A stretch of 64,000 nt of DNA, taken from Oceanobacillus sp. HTM 045 (GTDB taxonomy: Bacteria > Pseudomonadota > Alphaproteobacteria > Rhodobacterales > Rhodobacteraceae). The notes beneath the pieces were generated by a model. That model searched no databases. It saw nothing but the letters and a program-made list of their open reading frames with translations, and was not told where the DNA came from. The number at the start of each line of letters is the position of its first letter. The stretch's first letter is position 1. The stretch lies in assembly GCA_009733745.1 (NCBI GenBank), contig WNWL01000002.1:496001-560000 (forward strand), written 5' to 3'. Shown one piece after another: positions 1-9,259 of this stretch. A program made the position numbers and the translations under genes.

Positions 1-1086
1 TCCTCCAAGGCGCTGACCGGCGCCGGCGTCAACGGCAAGAAGGTCGCCTACGTCACCGGCGACACCCAGACCAAGTCGGACGCGGCCCGCGCGTCGGCGA
101 AGCGCATGATCGAGTCCGACGGCGCGCTGATGATCACCGGCGGCTCCTCCTCGGGCGTGGCGATCGCGGTGCAGGGCCTCTGTCAGGAGGCGGGCGTGAT
201 CTTCATGGCCGGCCTGACCCACTCGAACGACACCACCGGCAAGGACAAGCGCCGCAACGGCTTCCGCCACTTCTTCAACACGGAGATGTCAGGCGCGGCG
301 CTCGGCCCGATCCTCGAGGCCAACTACGGCACCGACCGCAAGGCCTACCACCTCACCGCCGACTACACCTGGGGCTGGTCCCAGGAGGGCTCGATGAAGA
401 CCTACACCGAGGCAATCGGCTGGGAGACCGTCGCCGCGGTCCGCACGCCGCTCGGCGCGGGCGACTTCTCGCAGTACCTCACCCCGGTGCTGAACTCGGG
501 CGCGGACACGCTGATCCTGAACCACTACGGCCGCGACATGGTCAACTCGCTGACCCAGGCGGTGCAGTTCGGCATGCGCGACAAGGTCGTGAACGGCAAG
601 GACTTCGTGATCGTGGTGCCGCTCTACTCGCGCCTGATGGCGCAGGGCGCCGGCGAGGCGGTGAAGGGCATCTTCGGCTCGACCAACTGGCACTGGTCGC
701 TGCAGGACGCGGGCTCGCAGGCCTTCGTCAAGTCGTTCGGCCAGAAGTACGGCTTCCCGCCGTCGCAGGCCGCGCACACCTGCTACGTGCAGGCGATGCT
801 CTACGCCGACGCGGCGCAGCGGGCGGGCACCTTCCACCCCTGCGCGATCGTCGAGGCGCTGGAGGGCTACGAGTTCGACGGCATGGGCAACGGCCCGACC
901 CTCTACCGCGCCGAGGATCACCAGTGCTTCAAACCGGTGCTCGTGGTGAAGGGTAACGAGAACCCGACCTCGCAGTACGACCTCCTCGAAGTCGTCGACG
1001 TGACGCCGACCGAGAAGGTCATGTACCCGGTCGACCACCCGGACTTCCAGGGCGGCGACCTCGGCACCTGCAACGCGGGCATCTGA
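1..1086 (+). CDS. ABC transporter substrate-binding protein, branched-chain amino acid type (5' end outside window)
   Basis: The frame is open from base 1, so the signal peptide and first part of the protein lie upstream; 361 residues are visible. The product is a periplasmic type I binding protein of the Leu/Ile/Val or amide family that delivers its ligand to the permease pair encoded next. The alternating hydrophobic strands and the stretch around YHLTADYTWGWSQEG fit that two-lobed fold. It is first of five genes in the usual order (binding protein, two permeases, two ATPases). A strong stem-loop separates it from livH, as is common where the binding protein is made in excess. The ligand cannot be deduced from sequence alone. 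Confidence 0.9.
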   Translation, partial: SSKALTGAGVNGKKVAYVTGDTQTKSDAARASAKRMIESDGALMITGGSSSGVAIAVQGLCQEAGVIFMAGLTHSNDTTGKDKRRNGFRHFFNTEMSGAALGPILEANYGTDRKAYHLTADYTWGWSQEGSMKTYTEAIGWETVAAVRTPLGAGDFSQYLTPVLNSGADTLILNHYGRDMVNSLTQAVQFGMRDKVVNGKDFVIVVPLYSRLMAQGAGEAVKGIFGSTNWHWSLQDAGSQAFVKSFGQKYGFPPSQAAHTCYVQAMLYADAAQRAGTFHPCAIVEALEGYEFDGMGNGPTLYRAEDHQCFKPVLVVKGNENPTSQYDLLEVVDVTPTEKVMYPVDHPDFQGGDLGTCNAGI

Positions 1087-1108
1087 GCCCTCTCACCGGT
1101 TGTCGAAA

Positions 1109-1149
1109 TGCCGGCCGCCCCCGCCCTACCGGGCGCCGGGCGGCCGGCA
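1109..1149 (+). terminator. Intercistronic stem-loop after the binding-protein gene
   Basis: Twelve-base perfect arms (TGCCGGCCGCCC at 1109-1120 and its complement at 1138-1149) enclose a 17-base loop. No T-run follows, so it is more likely a partial terminator or an mRNA 3'-stabilising hairpin than a full stop. In ABC import operons such hairpins raise binding-protein output relative to the permeases. Confidence 0.65.
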
Positions 1150-1166
1150 CCTCGCGGAGACACGAC

Positions 1167-2261
1167 ATGGACCAGATCCTTCTTCAGATCCTGAACGGGC
1201 TCGACAAGGGCAGCGCCTACGCGCTCATCGCCCTCGGGCTCACCCTCATCTTCGGCACGCTCGGTGTCGTGAACTTCGCACATGGCGCGCTCTTCATGCT
1301 GGGCGCGTTCTGCACCGTCTCGCTGAACAAGCTGCTCACGATGGAGCAGGTCGTCCTCGACGAGACCCGGATGACCGCCTGGGGCACGCCGATGGAGATC
1401 CGCACGCCCTTTGTCGAGGCGTGGTTCGGCGAATTCGGCACGACGCTGGTGGAATACGCGGTGCCGCTGTCGATCCTGGTGGCGATCCCGGTGATGCTGC
1501 TGGTGGGCGTCACCATGGAGCGCGGCCTGATCAAGCATTTCTACAAGCGCCCCCATGCCGAGCAGATCCTGGTGACCTTCGGCCTCGCCATCGTGCTGCA
1601 GGAAATCATCAAGGCCTGGTTCGGCGCCAACCCGATCCCGCAGTCCGAGCCGGACGCGCTGGGCGGGATGCTCGACTTCGGCGCCGCGATCGGCATGACC
1701 GAGGGCACCATCACCTACCCCGCCTGGCGGCTGGTCTACTTCCTCTTCGCCGGCGTGGTAATCACGGGCGTATTCTGCTTCCTGCAGTTCACCACCTTCG
1801 GGATGGTGGTGCGCGCCGGCATGGCCGACCGCGAGACGGTGGGCCTGCTGGGCATCAACATCGACAAGCGGTTCACCTTCATGTTCGGCCTCGCGGCGGT
1901 GGTCGCGGGCCTTGCAGGGGTGATGTACACGCCGATCCTCAGCCCCGACTACCATCTCGGGATGGACTTCCTCGTCCTCAGCTTCGTCGTCGTCGTGGTC
2001 GGCGGGATGGGCTCGCTGGGCGGCGCTGTGATGGCCGGGTTCCTGCTCGGGATCCTGCAAAGCTTCACCGCGATGAAGCGCCCCGCGATCTTCCCCGATG
2101 CGGCCGACCGCACGGTGGGCGAGGACATCCTCAACGTCTGGTACACGATCCTCGAATACCTGCCCGGCATCGACCAGATCATCATCTACCTCGCCGCAGT
2201 CGTCGTCCTGCTCGTCCGCCCGCGCGGGCTGATGGGGCGCAAGGGCGTGATGGAGACCTGA
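1167..2261 (+). CDS. livH: Branched-chain amino acid ABC transporter permease LivH
   Basis: A 364-residue inner-membrane permease, one of the two membrane subunits of the importer. The N-terminal LNGLDKGSAYALIALGLTLIFGTLGVVNFAHG is cut short here to its hallmark: the GVVNFAHG segment typical of LivH. About eight hydrophobic helices are visible, and the C-terminus has the usual LVRPRGLMG ending. The protein is longer than E. coli LivH because of an insert near residues 55-90 and another near 310-330, both hydrophilic. A Shine-Dalgarno-like GCGGAGAC precedes the ATG. It is followed three bases later by livM, so the two are translated together. Confidence 0.92.
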   Translation: MDQILLQILNGLDKGSAYALIALGLTLIFGTLGVVNFAHGALFMLGAFCTVSLNKLLTMEQVVLDETRMTAWGTPMEIRTPFVEAWFGEFGTTLVEYAVPLSILVAIPVMLLVGVTMERGLIKHFYKRPHAEQILVTFGLAIVLQEIIKAWFGANPIPQSEPDALGGMLDFGAAIGMTEGTITYPAWRLVYFLFAGVVITGVFCFLQFTTFGMVVRAGMADRETVGLLGINIDKRFTFMFGLAAVVAGLAGVMYTPILSPDYHLGMDFLVLSFVVVVVGGMGSLGGAVMAGFLLGILQSFTAMKRPAIFPDAADRTVGEDILNVWYTILEYLPGIDQIIIYLAAVVVLLVRPRGLMGRKGVMET

Positions 2262-2264
2262 GCC

Positions 2265-3458
2265 ATGAACGCGAAAGCTTCCAGCCGCAACGACCTCTAC
2301 CTGATCCTCGGCTTCATCGTCGCCGTGGCGCTCGGGCCGATCATCATGACGCCGTTCGGCGGCTATCCCGACCTGCTCCAGAAGTTCGCGATCTTCGGGA
2401 TCTTCGCCATCGGCTTCAACATCCTGTTCGGCCTGACCGGCTACCTCTCCTTCGGTCATGCCGCCTTCCTCGGCGCGGGCTCCTACGCCGCGGTGTGGTG
2501 CTTCAAGCTGGTGGGCATGAACGTGCTGCCGGCGATCATCTCGGCGATGATCGTGGGCGGGCTGTTCTCGGCGCTGATCGGCTTCGTCTCGCTCCGCCGG
2601 TCGGGGATCTACTTCTCGATCCTGACGCTGGCCTTCGCACAGATGTGCTACAACCTCGCCTACTCGGTGCTCGGCCAGCCCGGCATGAACCTGACCAACG
2701 GCGAGACCGGCCTGCAGCTCAAGCTCGACGACCCCCGCTATTTCGGCGAGAGCGCGAGCGAGAGCGGCACGATCCCGCCGACCTCGATGTTCGGCATCGA
2801 GATGAAGCAGATCCACGAGTTCGACCTGTTCGGCATGACCGTGCAGGTGTCCAACGGCTACTTCGTCTGCGCGCTGTTCGTGATCCTCGCCTTCTACGTC
2901 TCGATGCGGATCTTCCGCTCGCCCTTCGGCATGATGCTGCGGGCGGTGAAGACCAACCAGAACCGCATGAGCTATACCGGCCTGAACACCCGCCCCTACG
3001 CGCTGGCCGCCTTCGTCATCTCGGGCATGTATGCCGGCCTCGCCGGCGGCCTGATGTCGGCGATGGATCCGCTGGCGGGCGCGGAGCGGATGCAGTGGAC
3101 CGCTTCGGGCGAGGTGGTGCTGATGACCATCCTCGGTGGCGCGGGCACGCTGATCGGCCCGATCATCGGCGCCGGCGTGATCAAGTATCTCGAGAACATC
3201 TTCTCCTCGTTCAATGACCAGGTGATGACCGGGTTCTTCGACTTCCTGCCGGACTGGCTTGGCTCGGCGATGGTCTGGATCACCTCGCCCTTCGTCGGCG
3301 AGGGCTGGCACCTGACGCTCGGCGTGATCTTCATGCTGATCGTCATCTTCCTGCCCGGCGGGCTGATGGAGGGCTTCGCCCGCATCGGCCGGCTGTTCAG
3401 AGGCTCCAGGAAACGCGGCGAAGGCGCGGCCGATGCGCCCCGCGTCCCGGCCGAGTGA
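2265..3458 (+). CDS. livM: Branched-chain amino acid ABC transporter permease LivM
   Basis: A 397-residue inner-membrane permease and partner of LivH. The segment [17 protein letters not shown] shows the LivM signature GYLSFGHA. The conserved helix-coupling region ([15 protein letters not shown]) near residues 213-230 is where the ATPases dock. An extra hydrophilic loop sits at about residues 145-190, matching the insert in LivH, so the pair seems to belong to one distinct subfamily. The protein ends in a charged cytoplasmic tail. The start is three bases after livH, and its stop lies 11 bases before livG. Confidence 0.92.
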   Translation: MNAKASSRNDLYLILGFIVAVALGPIIMTPFGGYPDLLQKFAIFGIFAIGFNILFGLTGYLSFGHAAFLGAGSYAAVWCFKLVGMNVLPAIISAMIVGGLFSALIGFVSLRRSGIYFSILTLAFAQMCYNLAYSVLGQPGMNLTNGETGLQLKLDDPRYFGESASESGTIPPTSMFGIEMKQIHEFDLFGMTVQVSNGYFVCALFVILAFYVSMRIFRSPFGMMLRAVKTNQNRMSYTGLNTRPYALAAFVISGMYAGLAGGLMSAMDPLAGAERMQWTASGEVVLMTILGGAGTLIGPIIGAGVIKYLENIFSSFNDQVMTGFFDFLPDWLGSAMVWITSPFVGEGWHLTLGVIFMLIVIFLPGGLMEGFARIGRLFRGSRKRGEGAADAPRVPAE

Positions 3459-3469
3459 GGGAGGACCCC

Positions 3470-4225
3470 ATGACCATTCTCACGGTACGCAACATCAACA
3501 AGCGCTTCGGCGGCCTGAAGGCGCTGAACGAGGTCAACCTCACCATCGAGGAAGGCACCGTTCACGCCATCATCGGCCCGAACGGCGCGGGCAAGTCGAC
3601 GCTGCTGAACTGCTTCATCGGCAGGCTGGAGCCCGACACCGGCACGGTGGAGTTCAACGGCACCTCGCTGCTGGGCCTCAAGCCGCACCAAATCAACCAG
3701 GCGGGCGTCAGCCGCGTATTCCAGACGCCCGAGATCTTCGGCGAGCTGACGCTGCTGGAGAACGTGATGATCCCCGCCTTCGCCAAGCGCGACGGGGCCT
3801 TCACCCTCAACGCCTGGGGCCCGGTGCGGGGCGAGCGTTCGCTCATGGAGCGGGCGATGGAGATGCTGAACGACGTCGGCCTCGCGAAGAAGGCCAACGA
3901 CGTCTCGGGCCAGCTTTCCCGCGGCGACAAGCGCCGGCTGGAACTGGCGATGTGCCTCGTGCAGGAACCGAAGCTGCTGCTGCTCGACGAGCCCACCGCC
4001 GGCATGGCGCGGGCCGACACCAACAACACCATCGACCTCCTGAAGGAGATCGCCGGGCGCGGCATCACCATGGTGGTGATCGAGCACGACATGCACGTCG
4101 TGTTCTCGCTCGCCCAGAAGATCAGCGTGCTGGCGCAGGGCACGGTGATCGCCGAGGACCTGCCCCAGAACATCAAGGGCAATCCCAAGGTCCAGGAAGC
4201 CTATCTCGGAGGTGCCCACCTATGA
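3470..4225 (+). CDS. livG: Branched-chain amino acid ABC transporter ATP-binding protein LivG
   Basis: A 251-residue cytoplasmic ATPase that powers import. Visible motifs are Walker A GPNGAGKST, Walker B LLLLDEPTAGM and the H-loop VIEHDM. The signature motif reads LSRGDKR instead of the common LSGGQ, a variant seen in some LivG-like proteins. I chose the ATG at 3470 because GAGGGAGGACC lies at the right distance before it; a GTG at 3455 overlaps the livM stop but lacks such a site. The stop overlaps the livF start as ATGA. Confidence 0.92.
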   Translation: MTILTVRNINKRFGGLKALNEVNLTIEEGTVHAIIGPNGAGKSTLLNCFIGRLEPDTGTVEFNGTSLLGLKPHQINQAGVSRVFQTPEIFGELTLLENVMIPAFAKRDGAFTLNAWGPVRGERSLMERAMEMLNDVGLAKKANDVSGQLSRGDKRRLELAMCLVQEPKLLLLDEPTAGMARADTNNTIDLLKEIAGRGITMVVIEHDMHVVFSLAQKISVLAQGTVIAEDLPQNIKGNPKVQEAYLGGAHL

Positions 4226-5070
4226 GCGCTGTGACAGGACAGGCCGGGGACGGGATGCCGACGGACGAGGCGGCGGCGGACGAAAAGCCGCGGACCCTGC
4301 TGAAGGACGAGGTCTACCAGAAGCAGGTGCCGAGCGTCGCCCCGACCAGGGCGCAGGGCGGCGCACGCGCCTTCCTCTCGGTCTGGGACATCCACGCCTA
4401 TTACGGCGAGAGCTACATCGTCCAGGGCGTGAGCTTCGACGTGCGCGAGGGCGAGATCGTCGCACTGCTCGGCCGCAACGGCGCTGGCAAGACCTCGACG
4501 CTGCGCACGCTGGCGCGGGTCGACACGCCGAACCTGACCCACGGCGAGGTCTGGCTCGACCACAAGCCGCTGCACGAGATGAAGGCCCACCAGGCCGCGC
4601 AGGAGGGCATCGGCCTCGTGCCGGAGGACCGGCGCATCATCCAGGGCCTGACGGTGGAGGAGAACCTCCAGCTCGCCCAGATCGCCCCGCCGGTCGGATG
4701 GTCGCTCGACCGAATCTACGAGCTGTTCCCCCGCCTCGGCGAGCGCCGCAAGCAGGAGGGGACCACGCTCTCCGGCGGCGAGCAGCAGATGCTGGCGATC
4801 AGCCGCGTGCTGGCGCGCGATATCAAGGTGCTGCTGCTGGACGAGCCCTACGAGGGCCTCGCGCCGGTGATCGTGCAGCAGATCGAGAAGGCGCTGGAGC
4901 AGATCAAGTCGCTCGGCATCACCACGATCATCGTCGAGCAGAACGCGATCGCGGCGCTGCATCTCGCGGACCGGGCGATCATCCTCGACATGGGGCAGAT
5001 CGTGTTCGACGGCACCGCGCAGGAGGTGCTCGACAACGCCGAGCTGCGCCAGGAGTACCTTGCCATCTGA
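4222..5070 (+). CDS. livF: Branched-chain amino acid ABC transporter ATP-binding protein LivF, with N-terminal extension
   Basis: A 282-residue second ATPase of the importer. The ABC domain starts near residue 53, with Walker A GRNGAGKTS, signature SGGEQQML and Walker B LLLDEPYEGLAP. LivF proteins are usually about 235 residues; here about 50 extra acidic, Ala-rich residues precede the domain. The ATG overlaps the livG stop (ATGA), which supports starting here rather than at an internal codon, although an internal start cannot be excluded. It is the last gene before the terminator at 5127. Confidence 0.9.
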   Translation: MSAVTGQAGDGMPTDEAAADEKPRTLLKDEVYQKQVPSVAPTRAQGGARAFLSVWDIHAYYGESYIVQGVSFDVREGEIVALLGRNGAGKTSTLRTLARVDTPNLTHGEVWLDHKPLHEMKAHQAAQEGIGLVPEDRRIIQGLTVEENLQLAQIAPPVGWSLDRIYELFPRLGERRKQEGTTLSGGEQQMLAISRVLARDIKVLLLDEPYEGLAPVIVQQIEKALEQIKSLGITTIIVEQNAIAALHLADRAIILDMGQIVFDGTAQEVLDNAELRQEYLAI

Positions 5071-5126
5071 CACGGTGGCCCGAAGTTCCGGCGTGCGGGC
5101 AACCTGCCCCGGCGCCGTCCTCCCGG

Positions 5127-5165
5127 AACGGCCCGCGCCCCGCGCGGGCCGTTTCTCGTTTCCCC
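5127..5165 (+). terminator. Rho-independent terminator of the liv operon
   Basis: Perfect 11-base arms, AACGGCCCGCG at 5127-5137 and CGCGGGCCGTT at 5143-5153, enclose a five-base loop and are followed by the T-rich run TCTCGTTTCCCCTTT. It lies 57 bases after the livF stop and before the zwf promoter region. Confidence 0.85.
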
Positions 5166-5238
5166 TTTCGCATTCGCACACGCTTCGTGCTAGAGGAGAG
5201 CGAAGATCAGGTCAGCAAGGCCACGCAGGGAGAACAGT

Positions 5239-6711
5239 ATGGTTGCCCGCACCGTGCCCGTGCCGCCATTCGACCTCGTCGTGTTTGGCGCAACGGGGGA
5301 CCTGGCGCGCCGCAAGCTGATCCCCGCGCTCTACCGCCGTCTCCGCGCCGGGCAGATGCCGACCGATGCCCGCATCGTCGGCGCGGCGCGCAGCGCGCTG
5401 GACGACGAGGGATTCCGCGCTCAGGCGGCCGAGGCGCTGGAGGAATTCGTGCCCGCCGCGGAGCGCGAGCAGAACACCGTCGACGCCTTCCTCGCCACCC
5501 TCTCCTACGTCGCGGTGGACGCGATGTCGGACTCCGGCTGGTCGGAACTCCGCGCCGTGCTCGAAGCGCGGACGGGCGGCGACCGGGTCCGCGCCTTCTA
5601 CCTCTCCGTAGCACCACGCTTCTTCGCCCCCATCGCCGCGCGGATCGCCGGCAGCGGGATCGGTGGCAGCGAGGGCCGCGTGGTGATCGAGAAGCCGCTC
5701 GGCCACGACCTCGCCTCCGCCCGCGAGCTGAACGACGAGCTGTCGAAGCACTTCCCCGAGTGCCGGGTCTACCGGATCGACCATTATCTCGGGAAGGAGA
5801 CGGTCCAGAACCTGATGGCACTGCGCTTCGCCAACGCGCTGTTCGAGCCGGTCTGGAACGCCCAGCATGTCGACCATGTGCAGATCACCGTCGCCGAGTC
5901 GGTCGGCGTCGCCGGGCGCGGCGGCTACTACGACCAGAACGGCGCGATGCGTGACATGGTGCAGAACCACCTTCTCCAGCTGCTCTGCCTGATCGCGATG
6001 GAGCCGCCCTCGCAGTTCGGCCCCGACGACGTGCGCGACGAGAAGCTGAAGGTGCTGCGCGCGCTCTCGATGCCCGACATCCGCTCCGAGGTTGTGCGCG
6101 GCCAGTACCGCGCCGCGAACGGCACCGCCTCCTACGTCGACGACGCCGGCAACCCGGACAGCACGACCGAATGCTTCGTCGCGATGAAGACCGGCATCGC
6201 CAACTGGCGCTGGGCGGGCGTGCCGTTCTACCTGCGCACGGGCAAGCGCCTGCGCGCCCGCATCTCCGAGATCGCGGTCGTCTTCAAGGCGGTGCCGCAC
6301 TGGATATTCTCCGGCCAGGGCGGCGGCGACGCGCACCAGAACGTGCTCGCGATCCGCGTCCAGCCGGACGAGGGGATCACGCTGGGCATGACCATCAAGG
6401 AGCCGGGTCCGGGCGGGATGCGCCTGCTCGACGCCGATCTCGACATGACCTTCGCGGAACGGCTCGGCCCGTCGATCTCGATTCCCGACGCCTACGAGCG
6501 GCTGGTGATGGACGTGATCCGCGGCGACCAGACGCTGTTCATGCGCGGCGACGAGGTCGAGGCCGCCTGGGCCTGGATCGACCCGATCATCGCCGCCTGG
6601 GAAGAGCGCGGCGCACGCCCCTCGCTCTACGATCCGGGATCGTCCGGGCCGGAGGATGCGTTGATGCTGATGCACCGCGACGGGCGGCGCTGGCGGGAGA
6701 TCGCGTCATGA
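5239..6711 (+). CDS. zwf: Glucose-6-phosphate 1-dehydrogenase
   Basis: A 490-residue cytosolic enzyme that oxidises glucose 6-phosphate to 6-phosphogluconolactone with NAD(P)+. This is the entry step to the Entner-Doudoroff pathway. The nucleotide-binding motif [17 protein letters not shown] lies near the N-terminus, and the active-site signature RIDHYLGKE near residue 178 contains the catalytic His-Lys region. Length is normal for the family. CAGGGAGAA precedes the ATG. It is the first gene of a five-gene operon, and its stop overlaps pgl as ATGA. The 5154-5238 gap must hold the operon promoter, but I cannot assign its boxes. Confidence 0.97.
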   Translation: MVARTVPVPPFDLVVFGATGDLARRKLIPALYRRLRAGQMPTDARIVGAARSALDDEGFRAQAAEALEEFVPAAEREQNTVDAFLATLSYVAVDAMSDSGWSELRAVLEARTGGDRVRAFYLSVAPRFFAPIAARIAGSGIGGSEGRVVIEKPLGHDLASARELNDELSKHFPECRVYRIDHYLGKETVQNLMALRFANALFEPVWNAQHVDHVQITVAESVGVAGRGGYYDQNGAMRDMVQNHLLQLLCLIAMEPPSQFGPDDVRDEKLKVLRALSMPDIRSEVVRGQYRAANGTASYVDDAGNPDSTTECFVAMKTGIANWRWAGVPFYLRTGKRLRARISEIAVVFKAVPHWIFSGQGGGDAHQNVLAIRVQPDEGITLGMTIKEPGPGGMRLLDADLDMTFAERLGPSISIPDAYERLVMDVIRGDQTLFMRGDEVEAAWAWIDPIIAAWEERGARPSLYDPGSSGPEDALMLMHRDGRRWREIAS

Positions 6712-7394
6712 AATGGATCGGCGCAGGCGACCGGGACGCGCTCGCAGCCCTCCTCGCCGACCGCGTGGCGGGGATGCTGCGCGAGGCGATCGAGGCGCGG
6801 GGGCGGGCCGGCCTGGCACTACCGGGCGGTTCCACCCCCGGCGCGTTCCTGACCGCGCTGGGCCGGGAGGACCTCGACTGGGAGAAGGTGGGCGTCACCC
6901 TGACGGACGAGCGCTGGGTGCCGCCCTCCTCCGAGCGGTCGAACCAGCGGCTGCTGGCCGAGACGCTGTTCCGCGGCAAGGCGGCGGCGGCGGAGTTCGT
7001 CCCGCTCTACAGCGCAGCCGTGGAGCCCGACGACGGGCTCGAGGGCATCGAGACCGCGCTCCGCCAGATCGTCATGCCGCTCGACGTGGCGGTGCTGGGC
7101 ATGGGCGAGGACGGGCATACCGCGTCGCTATTTCCCGGTGCCGACAAGCTGGAACAGGCGCTCGACCCGGAGGGCGAGGCGCTTGTGCTGCCGATCCGCG
7201 CACCCGGCGCCGACGAAGTGCGGATCACGCTGACGCTCGCCGCACTGGCCACGGCGCGCAAGGCGTTCATACTGATCCACGGCGCCGAGAAGCGCCGGAT
7301 CCTCGAAGCCGCGGCGCCGGAGAAGGAGAACCCGCTCCCGATCGCCGCCGTCGCCTGGCAGATCGAGAAGGTCACCGTCTTCCACGCCGACTGA
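6708..7394 (+). CDS. pgl: 6-phosphogluconolactonase
   Basis: A 228-residue cytosolic hydrolase that converts 6-phosphogluconolactone to 6-phosphogluconate, following Zwf. The family motifs [11 protein letters not shown] (phosphate loop), TDERWVP and [13 protein letters not shown] are all present. Length is typical of the short bacterial DevB-type enzyme. The ATG at 6708 overlaps the zwf stop, so translation is coupled. The next gene begins after a 62-base gap that contains the ribosome-binding site GGAGGAGGACC. Confidence 0.95.
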   Translation: MKWIGAGDRDALAALLADRVAGMLREAIEARGRAGLALPGGSTPGAFLTALGREDLDWEKVGVTLTDERWVPPSSERSNQRLLAETLFRGKAAAAEFVPLYSAAVEPDDGLEGIETALRQIVMPLDVAVLGMGEDGHTASLFPGADKLEQALDPEGEALVLPIRAPGADEVRITLTLAALATARKAFILIHGAEKRRILEAAAPEKENPLPIAAVAWQIEKVTVFHAD

Positions 7395-7456
7395 CCGCGG
7401 CGCGGAGGACGCCTTTCCAGGACCGAAACCGGCCAGACCCGGAGGAGGACCGAGAC

Positions 7457-9259
7457 ATGCTGAACCCGACCGTTGCAACCGTCACCGACCGCGTCCGCGC
7501 CCGCTCGAAGGAGCGCCGCGCCGCCTATCTCGACCAGTGCGCCCGCTGGGCCGACCAGGGGCCGCACCGCTCCGCCCTCTCCTGCTCCAACATCGCCCAT
7601 GTCACCGCCGCCTGCGGCGCGCATGACAAGACCGCGCTGGCGGAGGGGTCGGCGGGCAATATCGGAATCGTCACCGCCTATAACGACATGCTCTCCGCCC
7701 ACCAGCCGTTCGAGCGCTACCCCGACCTGATCCGTCAGGCCGCGCGCGAGGCGGGCGGCACCGCGCAGGTCGCGGGTGGCGTCCCGGCGATGTGCGACGG
7801 CGTCACCCAGGGCCAGCCGGGGATGGAGCTCAGCCTCTTCTCCCGCGACGTGATCGCGCTGGCGGCGGGCGTATCGCTCAGCCACAACGCCTATGACGCG
7901 GCGATCTTCCTCGGGGTCTGCGACAAGATCGTGCCGGGCCTCGTGATCGCCGCGGCGACCTTCGGGCACATCCCCGCCGTCTTCGCCCCCGCGGGGCCGA
8001 TGGTCAGCGGGCTGCCGAACGACGAGAAGGCGAAGGTGCGCCAGCAATACGCCCGCGGCGAGATCGGCCGGGACGAGCTGCTCAAGGCCGAGATGGCCAG
8101 CTATCACGGCCCCGGCACCTGCACCTTCTACGGCACCGCCAACACCAACCAGATGCTGATGGAGTTCATGGGGCTGCACCTGCCGGGCGCGAGCTTCGTG
8201 AACCCCGGCACCGACCTGCGCGACGCGCTGACCGTCGCCGCCGCAAAGCGGGCGCTGGCGATCACCGGGCTCGGCAACGAGTACACGCCGGTCAGCGACG
8301 TTCTCGACGAGCGCGCCTTCGTCAACGGCATGGTCGGGCTCCACGCCACCGGCGGGTCGACCAACCTGACGCTGCACCTGATCGCGATGGCCCGCGCGGC
8401 GGGCGTGCTGATCGACTGGGAGGACATGGCGGAGCTGTCGGCGGTCACGCCGCTCCTCGCCCGCGTCTACCCGAACGGGCTGGCGGACGTGAACCACTTC
8501 CACGCCGCCGGGGGCCTCGGCTACATGATCGGCGAGTTGCTGGAGGCGGGGCTGCTGCACCCCGACACCCGCACGGTCGCCGGCGACGGGCTCGCGCGCT
8601 ACACGCAGGAACCGAAAATGCGCGACGGCGAACTGGTCTGGGAGGACGGCGCGGGCGAGAGCGGGAACGACATGATCCTCCGCCCCGCCTCCGCGCCCTT
8701 CGCGCCCACCGGCGGGCTCTCGCTGATGAAGGGCAATCTCGGCACCGGGGTGATGAAGGTCTCCGCCGTGAAGCCGGAGAACCGCCGGGTGGAGGCGCCT
8801 GCCCGCATCTTCTCCGACCAGGAGCAGGTCAAGGCCGCGTTCAAGGCGGGCGAGCTGGAGCGGGACTTTGTCTGCGTCGTCCGCTTCCAGGGGCCGCAGG
8901 TGAACGGAATGCCGGAACTGCACTCCCTCACGCCCCTCCTCGGCGTGCTGCAGGACAAGGGCTTCAGGGTCGCACTGGTGACGGACGGGCGGATGTCCGG
9001 CGCCTCCGGCAAGGTGCCCGCCGCGATCCACGTCTCGCCCGAGGCGGCGGATGGCGGGCCGCTGGCACTGCTGCGCGACGGCGACCCGGTGCTGGTGGAC
9101 GGCGAGGCCGGGGTACTCTCGACCAGTGCCGATCTCTCCACCCGCGAGGCGGCGGTGGCCGATTTCGACGCCTCCGCCAGCGGGCTCGGGCGCGAGATGT
9201 TCGCCGCCTTCCGCCGCGCGGTCGGTCCGGCGGAAACCGGCGCGGCGGTGGTCGTCTGA
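7457..9259 (+). CDS. edd: Phosphogluconate dehydratase
   Basis: A 600-residue cytosolic dehydratase of the IlvD/Edd family that turns 6-phosphogluconate into 2-keto-3-deoxy-6-phosphogluconate. Cysteines expected to hold the iron-sulfur cluster appear in VCDKIVPG and [13 protein letters not shown], and the family segments TGGSTN and [10 protein letters not shown] are present. Length equals the usual 600-610 residues. The strong purine-rich site just before 7457 fixes the start. Its stop TGA shares a base with the pgi start. Confidence 0.97.
   Translation: MLNPTVATVTDRVRARSKERRAAYLDQCARWADQGPHRSALSCSNIAHVTAACGAHDKTALAEGSAGNIGIVTAYNDMLSAHQPFERYPDLIRQAAREAGGTAQVAGGVPAMCDGVTQGQPGMELSLFSRDVIALAAGVSLSHNAYDAAIFLGVCDKIVPGLVIAAATFGHIPAVFAPAGPMVSGLPNDEKAKVRQQYARGEIGRDELLKAEMASYHGPGTCTFYGTANTNQMLMEFMGLHLPGASFVNPGTDLRDALTVAAAKRALAITGLGNEYTPVSDVLDERAFVNGMVGLHATGGSTNLTLHLIAMARAAGVLIDWEDMAELSAVTPLLARVYPNGLADVNHFHAAGGLGYMIGELLEAGLLHPDTRTVAGDGLARYTQEPKMRDGELVWEDGAGESGNDMILRPASAPFAPTGGLSLMKGNLGTGVMKVSAVKPENRRVEAPARIFSDQEQVKAAFKAGELERDFVCVVRFQGPQVNGMPELHSLTPLLGVLQDKGFRVALVTDGRMSGASGKVPAAIHVSPEAADGGPLALLRDGDPVLVDGEAGVLSTSADLSTREAAVADFDASASGLGREMFAAFRRAVGPAETGAAVVV

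Noticed and set aside
918-3311. A 797-codon open frame on the minus strand across the livH and livM genes
   Set aside because: Its low-complexity Arg/His/Asp composition and the clear permeases on the other strand mark it as a shadow.
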